Part shown: positions 39,085-48,350 of the stretch, piece by piece | Layout of the letters: each line of letters begins with the position of its first letter | How positions within the stretch are numbered: position 1 is the first letter of the stretch | Source of the DNA: Pseudomonas poae | Lineage (GTDB): Bacteria; Pseudomonadota; Gammaproteobacteria; Pseudomonadales; Pseudomonadaceae | Reading direction: 5' to 3' | Assembly: GCA_028869255.1 (NCBI GenBank) | Contig: CP110972.1 | Span: 3,539,001-3,603,000, forward strand | Length of the DNA stretch: 64,000 bases | The notes under the pieces: generated by a model | What the model was told of the DNA's origin: nothing | The model's database searches: none | Seen by the model: only the letters and a program-made list of their open reading frames with translations | Made by a program: the position numbers and the translations under genes

Positions 39085-39990
39085 TCAGCGGGCTTTATGC
39101 GCCTCGTCCTGCTCCAGCCAGCGATCGAGGCTTTTGTTGCTGAGCCAGCCTTCCTTGTGCGGCGGACCAAACAACCGGGCGCCGCTCGCACGCGCCAATG
39201 CAGGCAGCAACCCCGGGCGCTCAAGAATGTTCTTTGCCGTGTAGACGCAGAGTTCGCTGTACTTGGGCCGGGGCATGCCCGTAGACGGTTCCAGCACCGG
39301 TGCGCCCAGTTGATCCACATCGTACGGGTCCTGCATGACCGCCTTGAGCGTGGCAATTTCGAGGTACTGGTGGTGCTCGAAGAGAAAGGTGCGGTCCCTG
39401 GTCTTGTCTCGCAATTGCTCGAATTGACCTTGCAGGGCTTGCACCACTTGGGCATTGCCATGGGCATGGAACGGGTCCTGGCTGAACAGGCTCGGGGAGC
39501 TGTTGCCCTGTAACGCCTGGGCGGCTGCCGCAAGGCTGTCGCGGGTGATATCACCGTCGCGACTCAGGATTGCGTCGCTCAACCGCGGGCGCTTGAGGAT
39601 TTCCCTGACCACCGCCACCGTTCGGTCCAGCGCTTCGCTTTCACCGGTGTGCCGAGCGGCAACCCGCTGCAGCGACGACCAGGTCAAGCGCCCGTCATTC
39701 AGAAAGGGGTGCAGCAGGCCAAAGGCTTTTTCCAGGGCCGTCGCCAATTGGCTGTCGGTGGACGTTATGCCGGGTGGGGACAGGTTCGCACGGGCCACGG
39801 GGAAGTTCTGCAACGTGCGGTGATGCAGCACCGACAAGGTTCCGCGCAACAGCAAGGGCCTGCGCGCAGGCTCCTGCGGGGGCGCGGGATGGGTCTCGTT
39901 CCTGGCATCAGTGGGCACCGACGCTGATCGTACGGCCGGGCCGTCCAGGAGCAGGGGCCGGCTGTGAGGTAGTGCACCCTCGACTGTCAT
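39085..39990 (-). CDS. Effector-like protein with degenerate EF-hand-like repeats
   Basis: 301 aa, GGAG ribosome-binding site 7 bases before the ATG. The first 80 residues are polar and Pro-rich, like a secretion region. Then come three repeats of the pattern ILxRPxL..A..-DGxI-xxxxL: LKRPRLSDAILSRDGDITRDSL, the segment around LFEHHQYLEIATLKAVM, and ILERPGLLPALARASG...EGWLSNKSLDRWL. The same repeat occurs in the gene at 40597. From memory this resembles HrpK-type type III translocator or effector proteins; no type III genes are in the window. Confidence 0.55.
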   Translation of the reverse strand: MTVEGALPHSRPLLLDGPAVRSASVPTDARNETHPAPPQEPARRPLLLRGTLSVLHHRTLQNFPVARANLSPPGITSTDSQLATALEKAFGLLHPFLNDGRLTWSSLQRVAARHTGESEALDRTVAVVREILKRPRLSDAILSRDGDITRDSLAAAAQALQGNSSPSLFSQDPFHAHGNAQVVQALQGQFEQLRDKTRDRTFLFEHHQYLEIATLKAVMQDPYDVDQLGAPVLEPSTGMPRPKYSELCVYTAKNILERPGLLPALARASGARLFGPPHKEGWLSNKSLDRWLEQDEAHKAR

Positions 39991-40170
39991 GGGTTTTCTC
40001 CAACTCTTCTCAGATACTCGCCTGCCGGGTGATCGCCACCATGGCGACCGAAATCATCGAATTGATTCCATTCAGACAAGCACCACCTGTGTGGTTGGAT
40101 GAACGTGGCAGTTCCGGTTATTGCACGCCTACCCATGACAGCATGTAAAAATCGCCGCCACGCAAGGTGG

Positions 40171-40434
40171 TCAATCCAGCGTGTGCCTGCGCCACCAGGC
40201 CGCCAGGCTATTGATCAATCCGGTGTGTTTCAGCGAGTTGCCGCCATAGCTTTGCCCGTCGGCGAGCATGCCCCGGTAAAAGTCATCGGCAACCGGCGCC
40301 TGGAATTTGCGCTGGCCGGCAAAAGCCCTCATTCGTCGGGCTTCTGCGGCATGCTCGTTGGTGGGTCCGACCAAGCCTGCCCCTGACGTTTCATGGGTGT
40401 TGCGAAACAGCTCGTGACAGCAGGACTGGGGGAA
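40171..40434 (-). other. Open stretch without ATG; possible gene remnant
   Basis: In the 606-bp gap between two related effector-like genes there is an 87-codon open frame after a TAA at about 40435. It has no ATG; a TTG at 40374 is the best start. It reads HELFRNTHETSGAG, then GQRKFQAPVADDFYRGM and a C-terminus SLAAWWRRHTLD, which looks protein-like but matches nothing I know. Could be the 3' end of a third effector-like gene. Nothing else was seen in this gap. Confidence 0.3.
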
Positions 40435-40596
40435 TTAAACGAGGTTGAAGTCATTTGCTAGCCCTCACTTGGGATCTGACAAAACGAACGGCCTGATCAA
40501 AACCGGTGTGTAGGATCTATGTGGCAAATGCCTGTAAAGAGTTCCTTAAATGATCGAGGCAGACGCCGCAGCCGCATTGCGGCGCCTGACTGTCGA

Positions 40597-41520
40597 TCAG
40601 CGCGACAGCTTGCGCAGCGCCTCCCGGTTGATGCGTCCGTCATTGTCGCGGCCGTTGAGGTTGTCCATGGTTCTCAACACCTCGCCGCGCTTGAGCGCTT
40701 CCTGGGCCAACCGCGTCAGGTGATCCTGGGCCGAGTTCCCCGTCAGGTTGCGCGCAGCCAGTGTTCTCAGGTCTGTAAAGCTCAACTCTTGCCCTGTGCG
40801 CCCACCGTTCAACGCGTCGAAATGATGGAGCATCTCGGCGGCCAACTGCTTGTCGGTGGTGTATTTGAATGGGTTGTTGGAACTGATAATCGCATTCAGG
40901 TTTTGCTGGCTGATCCGTCCGTCCAGCGCTCCGGTCGCGCCTTGCCGATCGAGGGCTTTCATCAAGTCCGGGCGCCGCAGCAGCTCGTTGGCCAGGCGAA
41001 TATTCTCGTTAATGGCGGGGTTGGTGGACGCGCCTTTATTCGCCATCGCATAAATACTGGCGGCGCTGACAAATCCCGGATTCACGGGGTCCTGGAAGGC
41101 ACTGAAGTTGTTACGCAACTGCCTGGTCAACTCGTTGGGGCTCTTCGATGAGTACTGCGGGTCTGGCCTGCCCGGTGCAACCGGGTACGGGGTGCCGAAA
41201 TCGGGGCGTTGCGGCCGATGCCCGCCAAACAAGTGCGCCAGCAAATGTTTGAGCTGATGCATGAAGCCCGGCGTCAGAGGAGCGTCGTGATCAGGCTGAT
41301 TGGCAGGGTTGTGAAGGTCTGTTGCGGTGGGGTACTCGCCGAACACAGGCCCGGACTGAGCGTTGTGAGCATGGAAACTGACGTTTGCAGTGTGGCTGTG
41401 CCTGGCGAATGGCATAGCAGATGCCGACGGACTGGCTTTGTCCCTGACGCTGGCATCGCCGTGAGCTTGGTCAGAGGTGCATGAAGCGAATGCGGGGGTG
41501 TCCTGCATTGATACCGACAT
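40597..41520 (-). CDS. Effector-like protein with degenerate EF-hand-like repeats, paralogue of 39085-39990
   Basis: 307 aa from the ATG at 41520, which has GGAG 6 bases upstream; the ATG at 41532 lacks one. A polar 140-residue N-terminal region rich in His, Pro and Ser, then repeats LLRRPDLMKALDRQGATG-ALDGRISQQNL, HFDALNGGRTGQELSFTDLRTLA and LKRGEVLRTMDNLN-GRDNDGRINREAL. The DGRI loops resemble EF-hands with missing ligands. Same domain as the gene at 39085. Likely secreted or host-directed, by resemblance to HrpK-type proteins only. Confidence 0.6.
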   Translation of the reverse strand: MSVSMQDTPAFASCTSDQAHGDASVRDKASPSASAMPFARHSHTANVSFHAHNAQSGPVFGEYPTATDLHNPANQPDHDAPLTPGFMHQLKHLLAHLFGGHRPQRPDFGTPYPVAPGRPDPQYSSKSPNELTRQLRNNFSAFQDPVNPGFVSAASIYAMANKGASTNPAINENIRLANELLRRPDLMKALDRQGATGALDGRISQQNLNAIISSNNPFKYTTDKQLAAEMLHHFDALNGGRTGQELSFTDLRTLAARNLTGNSAQDHLTRLAQEALKRGEVLRTMDNLNGRDNDGRINREALRKLSR

Positions 41521-41632
41521 AGGTTTCTCCATTACAGTGGGCGCGATTTTCCGCTATCCCTGTGTGGCCCTTGTGTCGTGATCAGTTCCTGATTCTGAGG
41601 AGAAACATGCCTTAACGCTGTAGGAAACAGAC

Positions 41633-41666
41633 AAAAATCGCAACTCCAAAAAGAGCTGCGACTTTT
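41633..41666 (-). terminator. Intrinsic terminator after fecA
   Basis: On the minus strand: GTCGCAGCTC, loop TTTTTG, GAGTTGCGAT (two wobble pairs), followed by five T. 17 bases after the fecA stop. Confidence 0.8.
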
Positions 41667-41682
41667 CCTTATCAGGTACGGA

Positions 41683-44088
41683 TCAGAACCCTACGCTGGC
41701 CTGTACAAAGAACGTACGTGGCTCGCCCAGGTACAACCCGGCATTGTTATCGCTCGAACGCGTGTAGTGCTGCTGGTCAAAGACGTTTTTCACGCCAACC
41801 CCCAGCTTGAGGTTGGACAATTGCTCGCCGAAGTCATACCCACTGCGCACGTTGACTGAGACATAACCCGGGATATCACCGAACTGGCCATCCGCCGTGC
41901 CCTGGGTGATGTAGGTGTTGGTGGTGCCCGGTGCGCGCTGGCCGGACTGGGCGTACACATCCAGGTTGTGGGTCCAGTGGTTGATGTCGTAACGCAGCCC
42001 CAGGGTCGCCACTTCACGGGAGTACAGCGGCAAGTCACGGCCCTTGAACGGCACGTCGCCCTCGGAGGTGGCCTTGGTGTAGGTGAACCCGGCATTGGCG
42101 GTCAGGCCGTCAAGACGTGGGTCCAGGTTGGACAGGTCGTAGTGGGCCGACGCTTCGATACCGGTGTGCTTGGTAGCACCAAGGTTGGTCCACCCCACAT
42201 CGTTACTGACGTATTGCAGCTCATCCGAGAAGTCGATGTAGAAGAACGTCAGCTCGCCGCCCCACACGCTGTCGTTGTAGCGCGTGCCCACCTCGTAGGT
42301 CTTGGCCTTTTCCGGGTTCAAACCGTTGGCGGTCTGGTCGCCGGTGCCGCCCTGACCCAGCTGGAAGTATTGCAGGCTGCCGAACGAGGTCTCGTAGTTG
42401 GCGAACAGTTTCCAGGCATCAGACAGGTGATACATCACGCTCAGCGCCGGCAGCGGCTCGTTGTTGTGGATCTCGCGGCGTTTTTCCAGAGTGCGCGGGC
42501 CGGTCAGCGGGATAACCGGGCGGTCGTGCCATTCAGTGCGGATGTCTTCAAAACGGATACCCGGGGTGATCGTCCACTTGCCGATATCGATCTTGTTATC
42601 GACATAGAAAGCGTTGGCTTCGGTACCTCCGGTGCGGTCCTGATAAACGTGGCCATCATTGCGGCCTACCGGCGTCGGTACGTTATTGACCAGGCTCAGA
42701 CTGGTGGCCTGCTCGTGCATGCCTTCTTTGAGGTAGCGATAACCCAGGCTGACTTCCTGGGTGCTGGGCCCCACGTCGAACACATGGGACACCCGCGGCT
42801 CGATGCCAAAGGTGTAATAGGTGCGCGGGTAGGAACCGAGGGTCCTGAGGTCGCGGTTGGCAATGTTGCTGCCACGGAAGCTGTCGGAATAGTAAGTCAG
42901 CACTTCGGCCTGGGTACGGTCATCGATCTGACGGATGTACTTGAAGGACACGTCCTTGCGGCGGCCGCTGAAGTTGTCCCAGTCGCGTACCGATTGGTAG
43001 GGGTTGGCGTCGAATTGCTTCTGGGTCAAGCCGCCGGGCATGTCGGCGCTGGCGTCGTAGTAGTGGAAATTCAGCGAGAAGTCGTCTTGATCGGTCGGCG
43101 CCCAGTGGGTTTTGAAGATCACATCGTCGATGTCGTTGGAGTTGTTGCTGTTGCGATAGCCGTTGCCGTTGACCCCGGAGTACAGCAGCGCCGCGCCGAT
43201 GCCGTTGTCGGCGGTGCCGCCGATAAACGCGTTATCGATGTGCTTCCAGCCGCCATGGGCGGAGGTTTGCAGGGTGCTGCCGACTTCGCCGGAGAATTTC
43301 TCGGGGATGGCGCGGGTCACGAAGTTGATCACGCCCCCGACGTTCTGTGGCCCATAACGCACGGAGCCGGCACCGCGTACCACATCGATGCTGTCCAGGT
43401 TGCCCGAGGAAATCGGCGCCATCGACAACTGCGGCTGACCATACGGCGCGAACGCCGCCGGTACGCCGTCGATCAGCACAGTGGAGCGTGGCGACAGCCG
43501 CGACGTCAGGCCGCGAACGCCGACATTGAGGGAAATATCACTGCCGCCGGTGCCGTTGGATTCCTGCACCTGCACACCGGGCACGCGGCGCAGCACGTCA
43601 CCGACGTTCATCGCGCCCTGCTCCACCATGGCTTCGCGGCGGATCACCGTACGTGCGCCGGGGTGGTTCTGTACCACTTCGGCGTTGGCATCGCCCAGCC
43701 AGTCACCGACCACCTTGATGTCGGTAGCACCCAGTTCCAGGGGCGAACCGGCTTCACCGGTGCCGCCGCTCAACGGGCGCAGGGTCACCGAGCCGGCGTC
43801 GATCTGGTAATCCAGGCCACTGCCTTGCAGCAGTTGGCGCAGGGCCTGTTCGGGGGACAGGTTGCCGTCGACCGCCGGAGCCTGCTTGCCCGCGACGATA
43901 TCGGGGCTGAAGAACACTTGCAGCGACGTCTGCTGGCCCAGTTGGCTCAATGCCGCGCCCAGGGGTTGAGCCTGGATATGAATACCGTCGGCAGCGTAGG
44001 CCAACGGCACCGCGGCACTGACCGCAAGCGCCAGGGCCAGCGGCGCCCAGCGGGAGATTTTATTGTTGTAGACGGCAAGTTTTTTCAC
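41683..44088 (-). CDS. fecA: TonB-dependent ferric citrate receptor FecA
   Basis: 801 aa, GTG start. Signal peptide to about residue 33, STN signalling domain (IHIQAQPLGAALSQLGQQTSLQVFFSP, about 34-110), then plug and 22-strand barrel. Long stretches match E. coli FecA as I recall it: VVGDWLGDA, AFAPYGQPQLSMAP, VRYGPQNVGGVINFVTRAIP, KIDIGKWTITPGIRF, and the terminal aromatic FFVQASVGF. The signalling domain fits regulation through the FecR-FecI pair just upstream. Transports ferric dicitrate across the outer membrane. Confidence 0.92.
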   Translation of the reverse strand: MKKLAVYNNKISRWAPLALALAVSAAVPLAYAADGIHIQAQPLGAALSQLGQQTSLQVFFSPDIVAGKQAPAVDGNLSPEQALRQLLQGSGLDYQIDAGSVTLRPLSGGTGEAGSPLELGATDIKVVGDWLGDANAEVVQNHPGARTVIRREAMVEQGAMNVGDVLRRVPGVQVQESNGTGGSDISLNVGVRGLTSRLSPRSTVLIDGVPAAFAPYGQPQLSMAPISSGNLDSIDVVRGAGSVRYGPQNVGGVINFVTRAIPEKFSGEVGSTLQTSAHGGWKHIDNAFIGGTADNGIGAALLYSGVNGNGYRNSNNSNDIDDVIFKTHWAPTDQDDFSLNFHYYDASADMPGGLTQKQFDANPYQSVRDWDNFSGRRKDVSFKYIRQIDDRTQAEVLTYYSDSFRGSNIANRDLRTLGSYPRTYYTFGIEPRVSHVFDVGPSTQEVSLGYRYLKEGMHEQATSLSLVNNVPTPVGRNDGHVYQDRTGGTEANAFYVDNKIDIGKWTITPGIRFEDIRTEWHDRPVIPLTGPRTLEKRREIHNNEPLPALSVMYHLSDAWKLFANYETSFGSLQYFQLGQGGTGDQTANGLNPEKAKTYEVGTRYNDSVWGGELTFFYIDFSDELQYVSNDVGWTNLGATKHTGIEASAHYDLSNLDPRLDGLTANAGFTYTKATSEGDVPFKGRDLPLYSREVATLGLRYDINHWTHNLDVYAQSGQRAPGTTNTYITQGTADGQFGDIPGYVSVNVRSGYDFGEQLSNLKLGVGVKNVFDQQHYTRSSDNNAGLYLGEPRTFFVQASVGF

Positions 44089-44184
44089 GTCGAACCTAGT
44101 CCTGTGATCGCAAGAGTATGCGGCTGTTAATGCAAACCAGTTGCAGTTGCAGGAGAAGACGATGAGCGCGAAAAAACCTGAATG

Positions 44185-45171
44185 TCAGCGGGAAATTATT
44201 TCCTGGCTGCCGTCCGGCAAGGTGCGCAACGCCACCGGCAGGATGTGTGGCAGGGCCTTGAGCAAGGCGTCGGTGTCGTTGGCCTTGAATACACTGGTCA
44301 GGCGCAGGTTGCCGACCGCCGGGGTACTGACCCGCAACGGTTGCTCGCGATAACGCGAGACTTCCCGGGCCACCTCACCCAGCGAGGCGTTATTGAAGAC
44401 CAGCTTGCCGGTGCGCCAGGCTGTCAGTTCCTCGGCGTTCACGGCGTAGGCCGCTGCCACCAGGCCCTGGCTGTCGACGTGAGTGCCGCGGCCCGCCGTC
44501 AGGGTCACCAACTCATCCGGCGAACGGCCTTGCACCTTCACGGTGCCGGCCTCAACCACCACACGGGTCTGGTCGTCATCGCGGCGTACATCAAAGCGTG
44601 TGCCGGTGACCGTCACCTGCCCTGCCCCGGCCGCCACCACAAACGGCCGGCGGGTGTCGTGCTCGACGCTGAACATCGCCTCACCCTGCTTCAGCTCCAC
44701 GCCGCGTCGGTCTTTTTCATAGCGCACCGCGACACGGCTGCGGCTGTTGAGGTCCATCACCGAACCATCGGGCAGCGCCACCTGGCGATGTTCGCCCAGG
44801 CGGGTGCTGAACTCGGCCGTATACGGTTTGGGCTGGCCGAGACCACTGAACAGTCCCAGCCCCAGGGCGACGGCGACCACACTGGCCGCCACCGCGTAAC
44901 GCAACACTGCACGGCGTTGGGGGCGCTCGGCCGGTGCTTCGCAGAGTGCCTGCAGGCGGGCCTTGGGCACCAGGTCGGTGGCGGTCCACATGCCTTGCAA
45001 CACATCGAATTCATATTGGTGTTCAGGCTGCTCCGTGCGCCATGCGTCGAACTGCTCGCGCTCGGCGCTGCTCACGTCGGCGTCCTGCAGGCGTACAAAC
45101 CAGTGCGCGGCTTCGTCGCGAGTGCGGCTATCCATCATGGAAGGTCCTGTTTCAAAGCGGGCATGGTTCAT
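44185..45171 (-). CDS. fecR: FecR-family anti-sigma/sigma-regulator protein
   Basis: 328 aa. N-terminal cytoplasmic anti-sigma domain with RDEAAHWFVRLQDADVSSAEREQFDAWRTEQPEH, one membrane helix (AVLRYAVAASVVAVALGLGLFSG, about 88-110) and periplasmic FecR domain (FSTRLGEHRQVALPDGSVMDLNSRSRV). Start overlaps fecI by ATGA; MMDSRT at 45138 is an alternative start. Relays the FecA substrate signal to FecI. Confidence 0.92.
   Translation of the reverse strand: MNHARFETGPSMMDSRTRDEAAHWFVRLQDADVSSAEREQFDAWRTEQPEHQYEFDVLQGMWTATDLVPKARLQALCEAPAERPQRRAVLRYAVAASVVAVALGLGLFSGLGQPKPYTAEFSTRLGEHRQVALPDGSVMDLNSRSRVAVRYEKDRRGVELKQGEAMFSVEHDTRRPFVVAAGAGQVTVTGTRFDVRRDDDQTRVVVEAGTVKVQGRSPDELVTLTAGRGTHVDSQGLVAAAYAVNAEELTAWRTGKLVFNNASLGEVAREVSRYREQPLRVSTPAVGNLRLTSVFKANDTDALLKALPHILPVALRTLPDGSQEIISR
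44191..44203 (-). promoter_or_regulatory. Candidate FecI-type promoter -35 element for fecA
   Basis: On the minus strand reads GGAAATAATTTCC inside the 3' end of fecR, about 100 bases upstream of the fecA GTG. It resembles the start of the E. coli fecA promoter (GGAAAATAATTC..., recalled from memory). It is also a 13-bp palindrome, so another binding role is possible. Confidence 0.4.
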
Positions 45172-45668
45172 GGGGCCATCGCGTCCAGGCGGTCGCGTAG
45201 ATGCCGCAGGGTGCGGATCATATACTTTTCCACCATGTTTTTAGACAAGCCCAGGCGCTCGGCGATTTCCTGCTGGGTCAGGCCCTCGATTTTCTGCCAG
45301 ATGAAAATCTTGCGGCAGTTGAGCGGCAATTCGGCCAGGGCCCGTTCGATGGAGTCCGCCAACTGGATCGCGTGCATGAAATGCTCCGGGTCACCACTGT
45401 CGGGCGAGCGCTGATCACAGGTTTCCAGCGCCATGGCTTCACGACGGTCTTCGCGTCGATAGGCGTCCACGGCTATATTGCGTGCGGTTTGATGCAGATA
45501 GGCACGCGGCTGCGCAATATCGATGGATTTTGCCTCAAGCACCCGCACAAAGGTGTCGTGGGCCAGATCTTCAGCCTGCTGACGGTTTCTCAGGCGACGC
45601 GTCCAGGTTCCGATCAACTCTTCGTAATGCTGCAAAAAGCCTGTTCTGCGGGGCGGCTGAGGAATCAT
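45168..45668 (-). CDS. fecI: ECF sigma factor FecI (iron-starvation type)
   Basis: 166 aa. Region 2 with RNRQQAEDLAHDTFVRVLEA and QPRAYLHQTARNIAVDAYRRE; region 4 with LPLNCRKIFIWQKIEGLTQQEIAERLGLSKNMVEKYMIRTL. Matches FecI/PvdS-type sigma factors. Drives fecA transcription when FecR is activated. A possible Fur box lies just upstream. Confidence 0.92.
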   Translation of the reverse strand: MIPQPPRRTGFLQHYEELIGTWTRRLRNRQQAEDLAHDTFVRVLEAKSIDIAQPRAYLHQTARNIAVDAYRREDRREAMALETCDQRSPDSGDPEHFMHAIQLADSIERALAELPLNCRKIFIWQKIEGLTQQEIAERLGLSKNMVEKYMIRTLRHLRDRLDAMAP

Positions 45669-45696
45669 CGCGGAAGCACTGGGAAGGCGGGGCGTG

Positions 45697-45715
45697 AATA
45701 GTAATGCTTCCTATT
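45697..45715. promoter_or_regulatory. Possible Fur box upstream of fecI
   Basis: AATAGTAATGCTTCCTATT, an imperfect AT-rich inverted repeat 29 bases before the fecI start. It matches a Fur box at only about 10 of 19 positions, so the call rests mainly on its position and on the known Fur control of such sigma genes. Confidence 0.35.
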
Positions 45716-45759
45716 AAGCGGAGCAATTACTACCCGTCGTCGCTGCCGTTGCGCTGCAA

Positions 45760-46404
45760 TTATGGCTGGGCGGCCACTTGCTTGAGGCGGCTCAGTTTCT
45801 CGCGGCTGCCGCATACGCTCATCTGGCACCATTTGCGCTGCTTGTTCTTGGAGATATCGAGAAACACCCAATCGCAGTCGGTAGCGCTGCAGCTCCTCAA
45901 CGCTTGGAGATCACCGGACACCAGCAATTGCGTGGCCTCAATCGCCAGACGCCCGATCAGCAAGGTGGTCAATTCCTGCGCCGAGGTGCAGGGTAGCCAG
46001 TCCCAGGCAGGCCTGCCGTTGACCGAGCGCAGTATCCGCCAGGCCACACCTTGCTGGAACGCGTGATTGATCTGCTGCAAGGCGTCATCCGGCGCGGCCT
46101 GGTTCAATGACATCGGATAGAACGCCGCGTACAGGCACTCCCTGAACGCGATAATCGCGTCCAGGTTCGGCTGATAGGGAATAGGCGATTCAAACACCAT
46201 GGGCTTGTAGGCATCAAACTCCCGGGAGGAGATTAACGACGCATGTAACGCCCATTCAAAGAAGAATTGAAAACTGGTGAGGCGCTCTTCCTTGAACTTG
46301 AGTGCAGTGCCGGGGCGCCGGCCATTGGTGGTATTGATAAAGTCCAATACCCGGGCCCCACCAATCAGACGGATCGATTTTACAGTGCCCGTAAAGTGCG
46401 TCAT
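45760..46404 (-). CDS. CGNR zinc-finger/ABATE-domain regulator
   Basis: 214 aa. N-terminal ABATE domain (RVLDFINTTNGR..., EWALHASLIS) and C-terminal zinc finger with CSATDCDWVFLDISKNKQRKWC then CGSREK, where the family usually has CGNR. Such proteins are presumed stress-responsive transcriptional regulators. It lies about 100 bases downstream of the sulfated-metabolite operon on the same strand and may regulate it or be independent. Confidence 0.85.
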   Translation of the reverse strand: MTHFTGTVKSIRLIGGARVLDFINTTNGRRPGTALKFKEERLTSFQFFFEWALHASLISSREFDAYKPMVFESPIPYQPNLDAIIAFRECLYAAFYPMSLNQAAPDDALQQINHAFQQGVAWRILRSVNGRPAWDWLPCTSAQELTTLLIGRLAIEATQLLVSGDLQALRSCSATDCDWVFLDISKNKQRKWCQMSVCGSREKLSRLKQVAAQP

Positions 46405-46500
46405 GCCTGCTCCTTAGTAAACGCGGTCTTGCGGCGATGGCGCAGAGTACCTTGTTTTACAGAGTTGCAGACAATGGCAAACCGACGCAAAGACCAACGG

Positions 46501-47115
46501 CTACGCGTGATCCTCGTTACGTGCAAGCCAATCCAGGATGGCCTCGACAGACTGGTCCACCGACAGCGCCTGGGTATTCAAGTGCACCTCCGGAAACACC
46601 GGCAGGTCATAGTTGGAGTCGATACCGGTGAAGTTTTTGATCAGCCCCGCACGGGCTTTTTTATACAAGCCTTTGGGGTCGCGTTGTTCGGCCGTTGCCA
46701 GCGGCGCATCCACGTGCACTTCAACAAAAAACTCATTGCCGATGATCGAGCGTGCGTAATGGCGGCTGGCCGCCGAAGGCGAGATCAGCGCCACGATCAC
46801 GATCAACCCCGCCTCCAGCATCAAGCGGGCAACTTCCGCGACCCGCCGAATATTCTCATCCCGGTCACCGTCGGTAAAACCCAGGTCCCGACACAGCCCG
46901 CCGCGCACCGAATCACCATCAATAATGCTGGTGAAGCGCCCTTGGGCCTGCAGGGCGACGTCCAATGCATCCGCGATGGTCGACTTGCCGGACGCGGAGA
47001 TACCGGTCATCCAGATAACCACGGGCTTTTGCTTCATACGCAGGTGTTCGGCGCGTAGGGGGCTGAACGCAAATGCATGCAAATTCTGGTTTTGACGTTG
47101 CGCAAAGTAACTCAT
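46501..47115 (-). CDS. cysC: Adenylylsulfate (APS) kinase
   Basis: 204 aa. P-loop GISASGKSTIADAL near residue 38, DGDSVRGGLCRDLGFTDGDRDENIRRVAEVARLML and the FVEVHVDAPLATAEQRDPKGLYKKAR segment are CysC hallmarks. It phosphorylates APS to PAPS, the sulfate donor for sulfotransferases. A stand-alone cysC at the end of an operon that includes a sulfotransferase (50998-51726) points to dedicated PAPS supply rather than assimilatory sulfate reduction. Start overlaps the MFS stop by ATGA. Confidence 0.93.
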   Translation of the reverse strand: MSYFAQRQNQNLHAFAFSPLRAEHLRMKQKPVVIWMTGISASGKSTIADALDVALQAQGRFTSIIDGDSVRGGLCRDLGFTDGDRDENIRRVAEVARLMLEAGLIVIVALISPSAASRHYARSIIGNEFFVEVHVDAPLATAEQRDPKGLYKKARAGLIKNFTGIDSNYDLPVFPEVHLNTQALSVDQSVEAILDWLARNEDHA

Positions 47116-48340
47116 GGCTGTTGCTCCTGCGTCACTGAAACCGGTTGTTTACCCAACATGAAGACCATCACGCATTGCACGAACAGCAACAGCGCAACCA
47201 CCCAATAGACCGTCGAGAACGAACCGGTCAGGTCCTTGGAATACCCCCCAGGAAGTTGCCGCAGACGCCCCCAAGGCCAATCAAAACATTGGCAATGCCA
47301 AATGCCTGGGTCAGGCGGTTGACCGGCACGATTTGCCCGATGTAACTGGGGACGAGCCCGAAGATCGGATAAAACGCCAGCGCGAACAAAAACGCCGCCA
47401 GGTAGAACAGCGCAATGCTGTTGAAACTGAACACCAGGGCCGCGGCCAGTCCCGCGCTCAAAAAGCACATCGCCAACGACGCCCTGACACCCACCTTGTC
47501 GGCAATCCACCCCACCAAGAAGCCCGAGGCCATGCCTACGGCGCCAATGGTGGTCCAGATAAACCCGGTGTCTTGCACCGACACGCCCAGTTCATCCCGA
47601 AGGAACGGCGCCAGGTACGTCTGGAACGGCAGCAGCGCCATCCCATTGAGAAAGGCGATGGCCCAGGTCAGATAAAGCGAGCGGCTCAGCCAGGGTTTGT
47701 CGCTGCCGACGGCGGTCGAGCGCGCCCCGGAAAACCCGACATCCTGGCCCGCCGCCATGTTGCGCAACAGAAACCAAGCGACCACGCACAACGCCACCGA
47801 TATCAGGCCGGCGGTCAGCCAGATCGAGCGCCAACCGCCATGCAGGGTCAGAAACGACACCAACAAGCCATTGATGAACACGCCATAACTGGTGCCGCTG
47901 GAAATCAGCCCCATGACCCGCGAGCGGTTACCCGGGCTGAATCCCTTGGTGACGATTTCCGCCAACGGGATATACACCGACGCGGAACAGCCGCCGAGCA
48001 GAATCAACAGCGCTCCGGATAACCAGATGTTGTCGCTGACACTCAGCCCCAGCAACGCCAGGGACGTCATCACCGTGGACACCAGGCTGATTTTCCAGCC
48101 CTCGAAAAAACGGCTGATATAGCTGGTAACCGACGAAAACAGCAGGAAGCCGATCTGCGCGCCGCCGGTGATCACGCCCACCGTGGTGTAGTCGAAACCG
48201 ATGTCCCGGCGCATGTCCACCACCAGGTTGGCGAACAGATAAACGCCGAACCCATAGGTGCTGGCCACAAAGCCGGTCAACACCACCGCCAGCACCACAC
48301 TGTCGAGTGTGCGCGGGGTGCTCTGTACGAGTGTGCTCAT
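47112..48340 (-). pseudogene. MFS exporter of the sulfated-metabolite cluster, one-base frameshift
   Basis: The main frame (start 48340, MSTLVQSTPRTLDSVVLAVV) covers about 11 helices with the loop EIVTKGFSPGNRSRVMGL, then ends early at 47228 (GIPRT). The next frame supplies YSKDLTGSFSTVYWVVALLLFVQ and the tail to 47112, making 409 aa in all. The join is a run of six C (47244-47249; G on the coding strand); seven would restore the frame. Even truncated only the last helix would be lost. Presumed exporter of the product. Confidence 0.78.
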
Positions 48341-48350
48341 GGTCTGCCCC

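Noticed and set aside
41968..44130. A 720-codon open frame on the plus strand.
   Set aside because: It is antisense to the clearly coding fecA; long antisense frames are common in GC-rich Pseudomonas DNA.
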